The position numbers and the translations under genes are program-made. Below are positions 63,849 through 64,000 of a DNA stretch of 64,000 nt, piece by piece (position 1 is the first letter of the stretch; each line of letters starts with the position of its first letter). The DNA is from Myroides odoratimimus (GTDB lineage Bacteria > Bacteroidota > Bacteroidia > Flavobacteriales > Flavobacteriaceae): NCBI RefSeq assembly GCF_001485415.1, contig NZ_BCMQ01000001.1, positions 124,001-188,000 on the forward strand. Direction: 5' to 3'. The notes beneath the pieces are model-generated. The model was not told where the DNA came from and did no database searches. It worked only from the letters and a program-made list of their open reading frames with translations.

Positions 63849-63883
63849 GCTACCGTATATGGATAAGTTCTATATACGGTAGC
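63849..63883. terminator. Hairpin after the GspS-like gene
   Basis: Perfect 12-bp stem GCTACCGTATAT / ATATACGGTAGC with an 11-nt loop; T-run weak, so possibly a terminator. Confidence 0.65.
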
Positions 63884-63903
63884 TAACTTTTAACACCAGA
63901 CAG

Positions 63904-64000
63904 ATGACTCCTGAATTTATATACGACAAACAATACAGTAACACTGCATTTAACTATAACGATATCTCATTTAAAGAATTTGAGAATTGTAAGTTTGAAA
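63904..64000 (+). CDS. Pentapeptide-repeat protein, cut by window end
   Basis: Only the first 32 codons are present (MTPEFIYDKQYSN...). The visible end, DISFKEFENCKFE, has the A(D/N)LxX-like five-residue period of pentapeptide repeats with Phe at the centre. No function can be given. Confidence 0.6.
   Translation, partial: MTPEFIYDKQYSNTAFNYNDISFKEFENCKFE

Overview
The window is 64 kb of low-GC DNA from a member of the Bacteroidota, most likely a Flavobacteriaceae. Support for this comes from -7 boxes of the TAnnTTTG type, the near absence of purine-rich ribosome binding sites, many lipoproteins with a short LxxC signal, large outer-membrane beta-barrel receptors with a carboxypeptidase-regulatory-like N-domain, and an OdhA/OdhB pair. 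A Myroides-like genome would fit, but that is a guess from overall feel and not something the sequence proves.

Layout. Positions 1-7646 hold housekeeping genes on the minus strand: class Ia ribonucleotide reductase (nrdB then nrdA, nrdA cut by the window start) and 2-oxoglutarate dehydrogenase (odhA, odhB). Positions 7761-10949 hold a small outer-membrane barrel, a polyprenyl synthetase with a small partner, and a lipoprotein. A 1.1 kb gene-poor gap follows. At 12047-18273 is a complete TetR-controlled RND efflux operon (TetR, TolC, adaptor, pump). Next come an AraC regulator, fabH, a small XRE regulator, a possible small RNA, two tandem paralogous outer-membrane receptors (21402-26183), a D-lactate dehydrogenase, and an unknown acidic protein ending in a clamp-binding-like pentapeptide. 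Positions 28976-35422 hold a tight four-gene operon: a large Sel1-repeat protein, an Hsp90-family ATPase and two paralogous helical-repeat proteins. A LolC/E-type permease, rbfA and mce lead up to two tandem CAT-anticodon tRNAs.

The second tRNA is the left end of an integrated mobilizable element of about 18.3 kb (38103-56462). A 43-bp copy of the tRNA 3' half marks the right end, and a tyrosine integrase lies just inside it. The left half carries an excisionase-like protein, an SF3-type helicase, a Toprim primase, MobC and a relaxase, a coiled-coil membrane protein, a divergent pair of paralogous XRE regulators and RadC. The right half is a defence cargo read leftward: a Shedu-like nuclease, an MmeI-like adenine methyltransferase, and a three-gene operon of Fic protein, SF2 helicase and GIY-YIG nuclease. 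An array of about ten TTTTGnnTACAAA-type sites lies in front of fic and probably regulates that operon. The combination of methyltransferase, Fic, helicase and GIY-YIG nuclease is the best candidate in the window for a little-described system; the Hsp90/Sel1 operon is the second.

After the element come a WG-repeat-like secreted protein, a cytochrome b561-type membrane protein, a secreted coiled-coil protein, a DUF983 protein, tRNA-Trp, an AraC regulator, and a small operon of two lipoproteins plus a glutathionylspermidine-synthase-like ATP-grasp enzyme. A pentapeptide-repeat gene is cut by the window end. All function calls rest on reading motifs by eye; no database search was run.
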